A stretch of DNA of 64,000 nucleotides from Ascochyta rabiei (GCF_004011695.2 NC_082426.1:310001-374000); one strand, 5' to 3'; shown: positions 23,064-33,937, counted from the stretch's first letter. Translations and numbers: made by a program. Notes: generated by a model not told the origin, from the sequence alone.

Positions 23064-23676
23064 CTGCTGCAGCGCGAACACAATCGCCACTGCAAAGACA
23101 CAGACCATAGAAACACATGGTCGCTGCTACTATCCCGCATGATTTGACTATAAGTAAAAGAATGCCGTTGGTGTGGTTGGCATCAAGAGTGCCAACTGAA
23201 TCACTCAGAGTTTGGGTCTTTTGGTTCTTCAACTCTCTACTCTGCGCAGAGAGGGATCCCATAAACAGCAGCACAGACGAGTGTGAAACAAGCCCACCAG
23301 GGTGTCCGGGTTAGGAGTAGCTGTGCTGACTGCGATAATGATGCTTGGGATTATACTTGCGAGGTCCTGATTTCAAATGACGTACTAGGCGGGGCGGACT
23401 TCGAGGCTGTACACCAAGAATCCCAGAACGACTTCCTGAGAGCGATGTGGCACTGCGATTGAGATGTACGATAGAGAATGTATATGAGACAGTCTGACTT
23501 GCGACATGATTTGCGATCGACTGAAAAGGGAGCGGTGATACACCTGACGTCATGGCGCGCGTACCTGCAGTAAACACATCACTGTACCCACCTCTTGTCA
23601 ATGATCAACTCTGTCAGCACGCGCAGCAACCCTCGTCAAAACCAAAGCACTAAAACCAAGCCATCCAAGAGACAAC
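23064..23676. other. Intergenic upstream of the kelch gene
   Basis: No gene supported. A short open stretch (about 23340-23460, plus) has protein-like composition and could belong to the upstream remnant. The promoter of the kelch-repeat gene must lie in the last few hundred bases. Confidence 0.35.
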
Positions 23677-25024
23677 ATGGCCGCCGAAGTCGTAGCTGGA
23701 GCCTACATTGCCGCCGAGGCAATCGAGCATACCGCCGAGGCAGGATACGCCGCCTACATCGTCTCGAAACCAACCTTGCCCCTCAAGGCCACATTCAGTC
23801 GGATAGCAACATCATCGGGTGACCATTCTGGGTGTGTTTGATCGTGCCTCTACGCTCTTTTTGTTCGCTTACCATCTTAGTCGATCGCTAGCACGGTCAC
23901 ACCATACCTTGACGGTAGTGGGCAACAAAGCCTATATATTCGGTGGCATTACTGCCGAAAACAAGCTTGCGAGCAACGATGTGCATGCGGTAACGCTGGA
24001 GCACTCCGGTGAGCCTGAAATGGACTATGGCTTGATCCCAGCGATAGCTTCTACGGGTGTTGAACGCGTACCAGCTGGAAGAGCAAGTCACGCTGCATGT
24101 GCGTTTCACGGCAATGTTGCTGTGTATGGTGGCTGCAACGAGAGCGATGAGCTGATCGATGAGAAGTCCTCAGTGTGGCTGTTCAGCCCAGAGCGAAAAA
24201 TGTGGGAACATCTGGCACCATCGACTCTAGATCTTGCACCAGGGCCGCGGCGACAGGCAAAGCTGTTCGCACAGGACAAGTGCATCGTACTTTTTGGTGG
24301 CTATGATGGCTCAGGCGATCAAGCTAGCGACATCTGGCAATTCGACATCGCCTCGAAAGTATGGTGGCAGCTCCCCACTGCGCCAGTCGCTACCACCAAC
24401 GTTGCCTTAGCAAACAATCAACTCTGGCTGATCTCCGGATCGGACCCTATGAGCAGCCAGCTTCACCACCTAGACATTTCATCTCCTAAGAATGAGATGT
24501 CGTGGGATACTTTCACCTTTCCAACAAACCCAATAGCCCCAGGCCCCCGTGCTCGACAGGGTGGAGCGCTCTTACCTATCCATACCGGGTATGGCCGCAA
24601 CTATCTCATTTACCTCCTTGGAGCTCGTGCAGACACGTCGTCAACAGCGAACACTGCTCCAAAGGATTCAAAACATACGAAGGATGCTACTCAGTGGAGC
24701 GACACTTGGGCACTACAGATACCATCTAGCGATCTTCAGATGAAGGCTTCGACGTCATTCAAGGAGGCGATCAAGCCAGCGAAGATCAAAGACGCTATTA
24801 GATCCGCGCTTGGCGCAGATACTCACGAGCTCTCGTGGGGCGAGGCTGTCGTTCAGGTACCATCAGAGAAAGAACTAGAAGAAACGGACGGAAAGCTACA
24901 TCCAGGACCAAGGGCGTTCTTTGGTGCTGATGTCATGCATGACGAGAACAGCATCGCTCTCTGGGGTGGTGTCGATGCAAAGGGAGAAAGAGTTGGAGAT
25001 GGATGGATTATTAGATTGGGATAA
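23677..25024 (+). CDS. Kelch-repeat (galactose-oxidase-like propeller) protein, two exons
   Basis: Exons 23677-23831 and 23881-25024 with a 49-bp intron (GTGTGT donor, TCTTAG acceptor, phase 2) give 432 residues. The N-terminal ~50 residues are Ala-rich without a signal peptide, followed by a six-bladed kelch propeller. Blade motifs are visible as 'NKAYIFGG', 'NVAVYGG', 'CIVLFGGYDGSG', 'QLWLISG', 'LIYLLGA' and 'SIALWGG'. Such cytosolic kelch proteins are usually interaction scaffolds, and nothing in the sequence points to oxidase activity (no secretion signal, no copper-site motif seen). The ATG in exon 1 is preferred over the later Met at 23819, which lies in the intron frame. It is intact although it stands between two pseudogenes. 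Confidence 0.87.
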
Positions 25025-25573
25025 GCTATTTGCAACGCGATGAGTAGTTGTGGCATACGCATGCAACGAAGGGTTCATGCGATGACTCAACTTAAAACAT
25101 GTTACTACGACAATTCTCTTAACAAAAGTACCAACTCTTATCCTTATGTCAGCGACTTAACAGCCTCTATATCTTTTTACGATGTGCTTGTGTCTTTCAG
25201 GTCTAGTTCCGAAACTGTGCGACCATATGTCGGGTCTCGAAGTCTAACATGATGAGATTTTGCGGGATGGTAATGTTTTTGGAGGTGGTATCGAATGGCT
25301 CAGGCACAGCTCGGCGATGCTCGCCAGTGCCCAAGCAAGAGCAGTTCGCTTTTGTACTTGATTGAGGGATTAGCTCAAAAGTTTACCAGCCCGGAGCGGG
25401 TACGATACATACTAGGAAACGTCGGTGTAATCTAGCCTCGAAACCGATGATTGGAACAAAAGTGAAGAACATGACGGCTTGGTCTTGTTTCGTTGTCGAA
25501 CGGGCTTCTGCCAGGCTTGCTTTTTTTCGACCTAAGGTCAATCAGATCGAGCAGCTTGGAGGTTCATCAGCTT
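25025..25573. other. Intergenic, nothing recognised
   Basis: Spacer between the kelch gene and the CorA-like remnant (convergent). No ORF with recognisable features. Confidence 0.4.
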
Positions 25574-26690
25574 TTACGTCTCCAACGGCTTCGATACTAG
25601 TACTTCTGATTTGTACGTTTCTTCGGCCTCAACCTCAACTCCACTCACATTAGAAAGAGCAGCTTTGAGATGCTTTGATGCAGCCCCGATATGAGGATCA
25701 AACGCAATAAACTCCATTAAACTAACGAAGAAAGCTTGCTTCTCCAGGAGACTCTTGATCATTCACAGTTCGTCGAAAATATCCGTGACTCCAAGAGCAA
25801 GCTGTAGTTCGCGCTCGTTGCCAAATGCTGTACCGCCGTTGCTGTATCCCTTGTGGAAATCCTTGAGGTACATCGCCTGTTATGCAATCTAATGCTTGTT
25901 CGTGTCCGAAGTACTACCAGATCTCAAGAATCAGCTCACTTTCTTACTGGTAGCCCATCGGTAGATTTCAATATAATCCATCGGCATTCAATTTCCAGAT
26001 TGTGTAGATGAACAACCGCTTGTTGGATTATGGAGAAATGTAAATTCCATACGTTATGCAAATTGGTTCTGAGTGAGGTACTTCTGTACAGGTCGCATAG
26101 CCCTTCATCCCCTTGGTAATGTGCACCATGCGACGGAAAGCTTGAAACAAGAGTACCTATCAGGGCCCTGATTAGACTAGATGAGGCTGCAGCTTCTGGA
26201 GAACCTACTGTCGTCTACAACCCAGCACCAGAGCTGATCGACCATGATCATGAAGCTGTCGTCTGCACACTTGCCCGTCTGTCAACACCTACATCGAGTC
26301 CAGTCCACTTTGAGATGGTCTGATTGCAGTCTCCGCTTGTAGTATCTCTTAAAAAGAGTATTAGAACTGGTCCAAGGTTCTTCGTGGGCGAAGACAGCTA
26401 CCCGACGGGAAATCGCGACATCTCATATTCGATAATCTCTCGATGAGACGCAGTACCACAAAAGGGCTCAAGTGGTTCGCCAGATTGGAATCGCGAATAA
26501 ATCTTGTTGAGGGAACGAACGTGCTTGTAAAGATCCCAATTCATGTAGGGCTGCTGTTTTGTGTAAGGATCCCTTGTGCGGTCCAACCTCGCCTAGATAA
26601 AGCAAACACTTACATGGACGATACGTTCAAAAAGGTCCATGTTCTGTGGATTGTTCCACATGGACTGCATATGTCTCGATTGTAGGGGGA
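25574..26690 (-). pseudogene. Decayed fungal CorA-like Mg2+ transporter-domain protein
   Basis: On the minus strand, successive short frames join into one recognisable protein only across several stops and shifts. From 5' to 3' they are 'QQPYMNWDLYKHVRSL' (about 26530), 'PRRTLDQF' then a stop and 'YSFLRDTTSGDCNQTISKW' (about 26370), 'FMIMVDQLWCWVVDD' (about 26250), and 'ELQLALGVTDIFDEL', a TGA, then 'MIKSLLEKQAFFVSLMEF' (about 25750). The RRTLDQ, MVDQLWCW and DI(F/I)DEL boxes are characteristic of the large fungal proteins with a C-terminal CorA-like domain, but the membrane segments at the end are missing. It is therefore truncated as well as frame-broken. Family assignment rests on motif memory. 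Confidence 0.7.
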
Positions 26691-27383
26691 TTTTGATGCT
26701 TTCTGAGAGCGCAGGGCAAACATTCTTTTTCTATACCAATGTCTTACCAAGCTTCCCTATACAACCACTAAAGAGCGTTGTGTTAGCCGACTGTTTATTC
26801 TCACTCTCCCAATATGCATACTCCAGCCCATTATATATTAATCACTGATATATGAATCCACCGGAACTATGTCACGCCAACTAGGTCTTTAAGCTTGTAA
26901 TCATCATTCAGAAACGTGGCGACAGGCAGCTCCTCGCGTTCAACGTTTCCTAAACTGTACGTTTGTATGAAAGTCTTGCAGAGTTCTCCGGCAGATTGAT
27001 GCGCCAAAGGAACGTTCATGAAGTGGATCTGTCATTGCAAATCAAAGGGATGCCGGTGCTTGTGTGTCAGTTGTAAAATAAACAAGGAAGGATGTTTGCA
27101 AAAGGCTGAGAAGCTTCTTTCGAATATAAGCGCTGCGTAGGTAAGCCAAGATGTTGCTCATTGGCCAACTCGTGCACCGGCGGCTGCATATTGCTTTTGA
27201 TCGCTTGGCGTGCTTTTGAAGCGCGGACTCCGCCTGTCGCGGCGTTTCAGAGTGCTTCCGATGGTCGATCATTGATATGCGCCGCATTTCCGTGGTAGCG
27301 ATGAAGGCAGCGGTGTCGCAGGGAACCGGAGTCAGAGCCTCCTTGCATGGTATACAGTGCTTTACAGTGATTCATCCTGTCCC
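26691..27383. other. Intergenic, nothing recognised
   Basis: Spacer between the CorA-like remnant and the 3' end of ALG5. Small ORFs on both strands lack features. Confidence 0.4.
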
Positions 27384-28745
27384 CTAGTCCCTCTGCCATA
27401 TTCCTATAAGCCAGCACACTCTCAGAAGCGCCAATCCCCAAGCCATACCGATGCTATCCCAGATAACGTTGAGCTTGCTTCCCATAACCTCTTTCCACCC
27501 AATAGCAACTTCGATCATGGCGATGTCGGCGCTCTCGGCCAACATGAGCATCTCGACATCGAAGATCCAGCCTTCGGAGTGCATATAGGGTACGATGTAA
27601 GGCAAAGAAGGCCGGGAGAAAAGCTTGAAGCCGCACTGGGTGTCTTTGATGCGCGCAGTTGCTGCTGGGGTCATGACGCGGAGCAGTAGGTGGAAGGAGT
27701 ACATGAGAAAGTTACGGAGCTTGGAGCGCTGAACGATGTTAGTGAAGCTTAACACGCAGTGATCATGATGGACGTACCTTGACAACAGCTTCGCTGCCAA
27801 CGAGATGAGATCGGCTGCCAATTGCGACACCTCGTCCATCAATGTCCTCGATCTTCTTACACCCTTCGACTAACTTGCCGAGATCGCTGAATCGACTTGC
27901 GCCATCTGCATCTGCGAACACAATGTATTGGCCTCTGGCGTGCCTCATGCCATGTGTCACCGCACCACCCTTGCCTCGGTTCACCTCCAGGGTAATAATA
28001 CGGATGCTACCGTGCGGTATATGCGTAGAAGGAAGCGTCGTTTCGGTGCCGTTTTTGGTCCATGGTCCAGCGACTGGTACGGGATGTTCACTCAATTGGT
28101 GTTCTTTGGCAAACTCCAGCGCCTTGTCGACCGTCCCGTCTGTGCTACCATCGCTGACGATCAAGATCTCCCAGCCCTTCTCTGTACCGATGCCTTTTTC
28201 ACCATCATGTGCCGAGCCATATTGGCTCTGGAGGTAGTCCACTGCCTCTTCTAGCATGCCACTCATACGTTCCTCCTCGTTGTAAGCAGGCACTACAACG
28301 GTCATGAACAGCTCCGCCTCCTCAATTGGCATCTGCGGTGGTATCACAACTTTAGTTCCTGGTGCCTTCGCAGCTTCCTTCTTTGCCAATTCCTTCTCTG
28401 CTGCCCACTTATCGAGCCAACATGGTAGCTGCTTTGGTAGGCTTCGAGTGCCGTCCGGTAGTACTGTTATGTACTGCTTTTCGGATGGCCGAGGCTGTCG
28501 AGGAGAGGGTGCGAATAGCGTGAGAGCAATGTATGTCTGCGTGTTGTGTTAGCTCTGGAGCATTGCATGCACATGCAAGCTGATATGCGCTCATGAACAC
28601 TTACCCAGAATAACAATGCGCCCACCAAGAAGCTCAATCCCACAAGAATCGCCCAGGTCGGTGGCATTTCCAGCTTTTTCTGAGGGAAACTCTCAAAGCC
28701 ATAGCCGGCGCCTAGCCTTGATGTATCAAACGCGCGGTTCGACAT
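27384..28745 (-). CDS. ALG5: Dolichyl-phosphate beta-glucosyltransferase, three exons
   Basis: Exons 28745-28605, 28536-27778 and 27728-27384 (donors GTAAGT and GTACGT, both introns phase 0) give 414 residues. ALG5 transfers glucose from UDP-glucose to dolichyl phosphate on the cytosolic face of the ER, supplying the donor for glucosylation of the N-glycan precursor. An N-terminal membrane anchor spans the first junction ('WAILVGLSFLVGALLFW' continued by 'TYIALTLF'). The GT2 domain shows 'TVVVPAYNEEERMSGML', 'ILIVSDGSTDGTVDKAL', 'NRGKGGAVTHGM', the metal-binding 'VFADADGASRF', 'KDTQCGFKLF' and 'EGWIFDVEML'. Length matches fungal homologues. The gene is intact among remnants on both sides. Confidence 0.95.
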
Positions 28746-29348
28746 GCTGGGATGAGAGGGCCACGTGCGGGCAATTGAAAGCGTGAACTACGAATAGACA
28801 CGTGTATACATTTACGGCACGCTCAGAATACAGACCTCGACGTGAGAGAATCGAACAAAGGGTCGATGTTGAACTTGTAGCTATGCAGCCAATCGACTTG
28901 CGAAGAGGCAACGTGTTTGCTGACGTAGACCGAGGAGTGGGTAGGTGGCACTTGCTACCCAAGCCACGCTAGCGACCGTTTCCACCAGGGGTAGCCGGCG
29001 ACCCTCGTTTCGTAAATGTCTACGTCTGCATCAAGCTATCAGTCTCGGATATTCGTACGGCATAATTCTTGAAGAAACTTTCGCAAGTAAAGCCTTCGCG
29101 GCCACACCGGTTTACGAAGAGCACAGAGTAGGATGTTCAGTTATGTTGTGGCGTAGTTGATCTGGATTCGCAAATCATAGTAAAACAACGGCACCATAAA
29201 CACAGACACAGATGTTAAGTTCGGATGATTGGGTAGGTAATGCGTAGAACCGACCGGGAACACAGTCAACGAAAGCTGAACAAACGCACTGAGACCAAGT
29301 AGAAGTCATATTCTCACATTATTTATTGTTGTGTTTAACAACTCTTTC
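28746..29348. other. Intergenic upstream of ALG5 and the 5S gene
   Basis: ALG5 promoter side. No further gene is supported. An AT-rich TATTTATT lies about 25 bp before the 5S start, a possible TATA-like element of the 5S gene. Confidence 0.4.
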
Positions 29349-29467
29349 ACATACGACCATAGGACGTTGAAAACAAGGCTTCCCGTTCGCTCAGCCCTAT
29401 TCAAGCAACGTACCGGCGGATTAGTAGTTAGGTGGGTGACCACTAGCGAATACCCGCTGTTGTATGT
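29349..29467 (+). rRNA. 5S ribosomal RNA gene (dispersed copy)
   Basis: The segment begins ACATACGACCATAG and ends GTTGTATGT followed by a T-run (29467-29471) that would terminate RNA polymerase III. The two ends pair as helix I, GGACGTTG pairs with CAACGTACC (helix II), and the internal control region reads AGTAGTTAGGTGGGTGACCA. About 119 nt is the expected length. Relative to the usual fungal sequence as I remember it, several positions are T for C or A for G (for example TTAGGTGGGTGACCACTAGC), so this copy may be a variant or a mildly mutated pseudogene. Single dispersed 5S genes are normal in Pezizomycotina. Confidence 0.85.
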
Positions 29468-29969
29468 TTTTGCCGCTCCTTTTGCACGTCTGTGCACCTA
29501 GAAAACCGTCGTCAATCCCATGAAGTCGGGCATCTAACTTCCACATAGCTACTCCTTTACTTTTGCAGCAGACTTCCAGCTACACGACTCTAGGCACAAA
29601 TAAACAGACTGGCAGTCGGATTAGCATAAAAATGTTATATACTGACTTGCACCCTGACTTGCACCCTTGTATTAATTCTTTTTGCTAGCCGTTACACTTT
29701 CTTGCTTGCCATGTTCAGCTATAAATATACGCTATCTTTTTGCGGTGTGTTAGAACGAACACCTTGGGATGGGTTTCGATGTACTTTGCTGGGGCGTGAT
29801 ACGTGATGTGCCTTGGGACTTGATAGAGCTAGACCTCTTAAATGCTGTGGTTGTCGTATTTTACCATGCTCAAAGTAGAGCTGAGACCGTTCGAAATCTC
29901 ACTGGTCAACTCTGGATGGAGTAGGAACGCCGAGGCTTAGTACTCCCATTCTTGATCTACGAACGTTCA
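29468..29969. other. Intergenic, nothing recognised
   Basis: AT-rich spacer between the 5S gene and the kinase remnant. No feature seen apart from a repeated 'ctgacttgcaccc' at about 29642-29667. Confidence 0.4.
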
Positions 29970-30711
29970 CAACATGGCCATATTCTCCGGATACCATCTG
30001 GCGACATGTTGTACTCAGTGCTTCTGCTCATGAAACTCTTGAATCAGTTTCTGACTCTGCTGTTGCTTTACCGTGAAATCGACATGAGGAGCAATCCAGC
30101 CCCCAACGACAGTGCTGAGCGTCTTTCTAGCAGATTCCTGGACGCTATGAAAATTGCCATATGCCCCCAAAAGTTGCTTATGTCTCTGTAATCTGTCCTC
30201 GCTAAGGCTGATCAGACATGGATTTGTAAGTTCTAGGTCGTACTATACCTTGGACAACTCAATGAGACAAGCTTAAAGTGGTATTGCACCCTCCTCTAAG
30301 ACTTCTGCACATCGAACAAAGAACCCTCTTAGAAATGACGGTACGTGCAAGGCCTTGTAGGCCTGATTGCTCTCATGCCAACTTTTTGGTTCATTTGCTT
30401 TAGCTGATTTAGGTTCCTTGATTTTATACTCCGCAAATCACTAATTTTCTGCATCCATGTCTTAGAAATTTTGCGGTCAATGAGGGAACTGTAGTGCCTA
30501 AGGTATAACCTTCGCCAACAGGCAAAAAGTCTGGGAAGCGAGCCTGTAAAAACAAAGACGACACGAAGACCGACTGCCAATCGATAAGCGAAACGATCTC
30601 GACGAGTTTCCCGTGAGAGACGTAGATGTTGCTCATGTAAAGATCAGTCTGCGAAGAAACTGGCTCAGATACCTTTGAGGGAAGTAAAGGCTCATTATCC
30701 ATTATAGACAT
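29970..30711 (-). pseudogene. C-terminal remnant of an APH/AIM9-like phosphotransferase
   Basis: Three minus-strand frames together read as the C-terminal half of a fungal aminoglycoside-phosphotransferase-like protein (AIM9 type). They are 'QTDLYMSNIYVSHGKLVEIV' with 'SLIDWQS', 'LQARFPDFLPVGEGYTLGTT' (30660-30500); 'SLIDRKISKTWMQKISDL' (about 30490); and 'AYKALHVPSFLRGFFVRCAE', then 'WIAPHVDFTVKQQQSQKLIQ' (about 30350-30030). Stops and frameshifts separate them. The catalytic loop, normally His-x-Asp with a following His, reads Gln-Thr-Asp-Leu-Tyr, and the N-terminal ATP-binding lobe is absent. It is non-functional; the assignment is from family motif knowledge. Confidence 0.6.
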
Positions 30712-30829
30712 TACATCTTTGGTCGTTTTTAGGACAGCAACCTGGCAACAACGACCTATTAACTATCAAGATAAATCAAATTTGACAAGTATGCCTGCAC
30801 TCGCGCACCATCATATCGAAGAAAAATAA

Positions 30830-31380
30830 CTAGCGCGCTACGATATCCCTTGCGTTCATCTGCCTCTCTGCATAAGTCCGATACTTATCTACGGTTTGGA
30901 AGCGCCACTGCTTGCCAAACTTGAGGAACAGACCTGTGAAGGCAAGCGCGGCGACAGTAATTAATGCAAACGTCAGCACAGCATCTTGAAGCCCGACTCT
31001 TACTACCCATGGTGTGAGTACGAAGACGAAGATAGTTGAGATAACGTTACGAGTAAACTTAACACCAACTACAGCATCTGCAACATTCTATTATATTGTT
31101 AGTAAACGTGCCTTAACATAGGTAGAATGGTAGAACATACGTCTGTATACGCATCTGTTAGATATGTCAGAGCCACACAGCAATGAAAGGTGATAAGATA
31201 TTCTACGTCGGCAATAGAAGCGACCAGTCGATCCAGCAATATGTTCAAGACGGCTCTGAAGTTGCGGATCTCGCGGAGATTTGGACGAAGGGAGGGAGGG
31301 TGTACCAGGCAGCCTTGTAAGCGTAAACAGTCCAGGCAGCAAAAAGTGCAGAAGCGGAATCCCAGTCAAACAGAAACTCA
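30830..31380 (-). pseudogene. 3' fragment resembling an MFS transporter
   Basis: The last ~85 codons before the stop at 30830 read like the end of a major-facilitator transporter: 'AVVGVKFTRNVISTIFVFVL', 'TPWVVRVGLQDAVLTFALI', a final membrane helix, and a basic tail ('KYRTYAERQMNARDIVAR'). They join by a good 53-bp intron (GTATGT donor, TTACTAAC branch, AATAG acceptor) to an upstream exon ('YLITFHCCVALTYLTDAYTD'). Further upstream the frame loses membrane-protein character and breaks. With no full-length transporter visible, this is a 5'-truncated remnant. Confidence 0.5.
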
Positions 31381-31699
31381 TTCAGTGACGTACTCGAATG
31401 GGACCGAGGGATCGCTTTTTCGTGCCACCACAATATGAACGAGTCTTTTAAAAAGCGAGTCCGCGGGCGCAGGTACTCGCTGAGAGGCCAGAGACTTAGA
31501 TCCTGATCATGCAGAAGATAGAGACCATGGTGTTGTGATTGGGACGGTATGGGGTGTGCTAGTAGAATCCATGAACAGTGCGATATCACGACGAAAAGAG
31601 TCAAAAAAAATCACAAGTACAGTAGCAGGATACAAGAAAGTGTAAGAATGTTTAAATCGCTTGCTTGAAGAGCCGGATATCTCACTGCATCTACTACCG

Positions 31700-33739
31700 C
31701 TACCCCTTCATAGCCTCCTTGACATTCCCCTCGATGCCCTTGAGCGCCTCCTGAACCGCAGGGCTATAGTGGCGTCTGAGGATCTCGCCCTCCCACACCG
31801 TCGCCGCAAAGGCATTGCTGCCCTCGAACTCGGGCTTCAGCGCATCGAACACGCCGTCGCCTCGTCGTTCCTCTGTATTCCACAACGGCGCTACCTTCTT
31901 GCCGTGTGCTCTGGAAACGCGGTTTAGCAGCCCGAGCATGGCGATACAAGACTTCTCGGGGAGTTGGAGTGAGATGCTCATGAGTTGCTTTGTGAAGGCG
32001 GCGACGCGGATAGGTGGTACGCCGCGCAGGGCGGTGGCGGGGAGGAGCACGGAGGATAAGGAGCGGATGAGCAGGACGATGGTGGTTTGCACGTTGATTT
32101 TGTTGTTGCTCGGGGGCTGGTGGGTTTCTGGCGCGCCGGGGTCCGGGAGGTGCAGGCTCTTGGAGCTCAGTTCGATGTCGGCGTTCAGCGAGACTGGGTG
32201 GATGGTGCGGTAGAGATGTGTGATGAAGAAGCTGAGGTCGAGTTTGAGGGTTGAGGCTTGTTTGAGTACGTCCTGCCCTTCGAGCAGAGCGAAGGCTGTG
32301 ATTACGCACAGCAGAGACTCACGAGAGAGGTTGCGCTCTGGTGCTTCGTTATCTTCGTCGTCTGATTCTGCGTCTTCGTCCTCCGATACGTCGGCGGCGG
32401 CGGAGACTTCAGCCGTGGCGATGATGTCGCGCAGAGCTTCGAGGATGTCGCCGAAGAAATCTTGGTTGATGAGGTGGGCGTAGCGCGCCAGACCTTCCAG
32501 GACAGCGCCCATGAGCTTTGGTGAGCGGGCTTTGAGGATGCGGAAGTAGCATACGAAGACCATCTTCAGGGTTTCGGCTTGCATTCTGTCGCGCTCTTCG
32601 TGGGAAACGGCCGCATCGGCCTCCTTCATCTCCTTGGCAATCGCCTTCTTCTCTTTGAGTTCTTTTCGTAGCCGTTTTGTCCGGAACTCGCGCTTTTGCT
32701 TGACCTTCTTAGCGTGTTCTTCGTCTTCGTCCTTGTCGACGGAGTGGTACGAGGCCTTCTGGTGGAATTCGGAAAGGAGGCGGAGGTGGAGGAATGTGTT
32801 CAGCACACTCTCGTCGAAGTGGTAGTGCTTTGCCTTCATCATCTTGGTCAACAAAGTGACTGTCTCGAGCGAAACGTTGCCGTCTTCGTCCTCCTCGAAC
32901 AGCTTCTCCAGTGCTTCCCGACACCTCACAAAGTCGGCGTCGACGCGTCTTGTGCTCAGCTTGCCAACAACGATCTTCAGCAGGTCGTTGCGGAAGTTAA
33001 AGTGCGGCACCGCTGTCAGCAGGTTGCACACGCAGCTGACAGCGACTGTCGCCAGACCTGCTTTCTGCTCGTCGTTTGATCCACTCGACTTGCACAGCGC
33101 TGCCAGCAGCTTGACATACGTCTCGTAGCCGGAGACAAGCTTCTGTTCGAAGTGGCGCAGCTTCTTGACTTCTCTGGATACCTTCTCGCCCATGGACTCC
33201 TCGCTCATCGGACGGATCCTGTATCCAGGGATCAGGTCCTTGAAGACGGTGACCGAGGTAGCCAGAGCCAGCTTCTTGACCGTGTTGTTCTCGGACTCGG
33301 CGATGGCGCCCAGTGTTTTCAGTGCGCCAATGTGCTCCTCCGGGTCCTCGTTGACCAAGCTTGCAATGCGGGCCAGCTCCTCTTTCGCCTCGAGAATCTG
33401 CTGTCGCGCGGGGATCTTGGGCTTCTTCTCCTCCTGCTCGACCTCCATGTCCTCTGCCTCGCCGTCGCTGCCAGAGCCCAGAAAGCTGGCTGATTCATCC
33501 TCGCTCTTGACCTCCACGGCAGCAGTAGGCGGGGCGACCCATCCTTCGGTGGTGCGCACAGGCAGCTTGTCCCCGCCCTTCTTCTTCTTCTTGTCCAGTC
33601 GCCGTGGACGGTTCTCGTAGTCCTGCTCGAGGTCCCATTTCGCCGCGCTTTTCAAGAACGACTGCTTGGAGTCACGGGTTGGCGCATCGTCTTCGGGCGG
33701 CGAGAGCCTTCTTCTTTTCGGGGCGGAGGGGCGCGACAT
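31700..33739 (-). CDS. NOC3: Nucleolar complex protein 3 (Noc3), ribosome biogenesis
   Basis: A single exon of 679 residues from ATG 33739; an upstream in-frame Met at 33814 would add 25 non-conserved residues. Noc3 pairs with Noc2 in nuclear pre-60S particles and helps export them; in yeast it also affects replication initiation. The N-terminus is basic ('SAPKRRRLSPPEDD', 'RRLDKKKKKGG'), followed by an acidic patch ('GEAEDMEVEQEEKK'), the conserved NOC3p domain (about 130-235, 'YRIRPMSEESMGEKVSREVK'), helical repeats, a charged coiled-coil segment (about 365-400) and the C-terminal CBF/Mak21-like part. It is transcribed divergently from NIP7, only 198 bp away, another 60S assembly gene. Confidence 0.93.
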   Translation of the reverse strand: MSRPSAPKRRRLSPPEDDAPTRDSKQSFLKSAAKWDLEQDYENRPRRLDKKKKKGGDKLPVRTTEGWVAPPTAAVEVKSEDESASFLGSGSDGEAEDMEVEQEEKKPKIPARQQILEAKEELARIASLVNEDPEEHIGALKTLGAIAESENNTVKKLALATSVTVFKDLIPGYRIRPMSEESMGEKVSREVKKLRHFEQKLVSGYETYVKLLAALCKSSGSNDEQKAGLATVAVSCVCNLLTAVPHFNFRNDLLKIVVGKLSTRRVDADFVRCREALEKLFEEDEDGNVSLETVTLLTKMMKAKHYHFDESVLNTFLHLRLLSEFHQKASYHSVDKDEDEEHAKKVKQKREFRTKRLRKELKEKKAIAKEMKEADAAVSHEERDRMQAETLKMVFVCYFRILKARSPKLMGAVLEGLARYAHLINQDFFGDILEALRDIIATAEVSAAADVSEDEDAESDDEDNEAPERNLSRESLLCVITAFALLEGQDVLKQASTLKLDLSFFITHLYRTIHPVSLNADIELSSKSLHLPDPGAPETHQPPSNNKINVQTTIVLLIRSLSSVLLPATALRGVPPIRVAAFTKQLMSISLQLPEKSCIAMLGLLNRVSRAHGKKVAPLWNTEERRGDGVFDALKPEFEGSNAFAATVWEGEILRRHYSPAVQEALKGIEGNVKEAMKG

Positions 33740-33937
33740 GGCCGTTCTGCAATTTTGCCAGAAACGAGCGTGAACTGTGAGCGGCGCTGAGCGTCGGTGC
33801 ATTTCGCACACCAATTCGAACTTTCTTCACCGCCCCGCGTGTTCTGCCGCGCCCCACATAAATTCCCGGCGCAAACCAGCGAACCTCGACGCTCGCCGTT
33901 GCATCTCCTCCCAATCTACACACACGGCTCCCTCACG
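33740..33937. promoter_or_regulatory. Shared 198-bp promoter region of NOC3 and NIP7
   Basis: The two start codons are 198 bp apart on opposite strands, so the region must hold both promoters. No TATA box or exact PAC/RRPE ribosome-biogenesis element was found by eye. The distance argues for co-regulation. Confidence 0.6.

Noticed and set aside
29306..29497. 63-codon minus-strand ORF
   Set aside because: It is antisense to the 5S rRNA gene and has no coding features.
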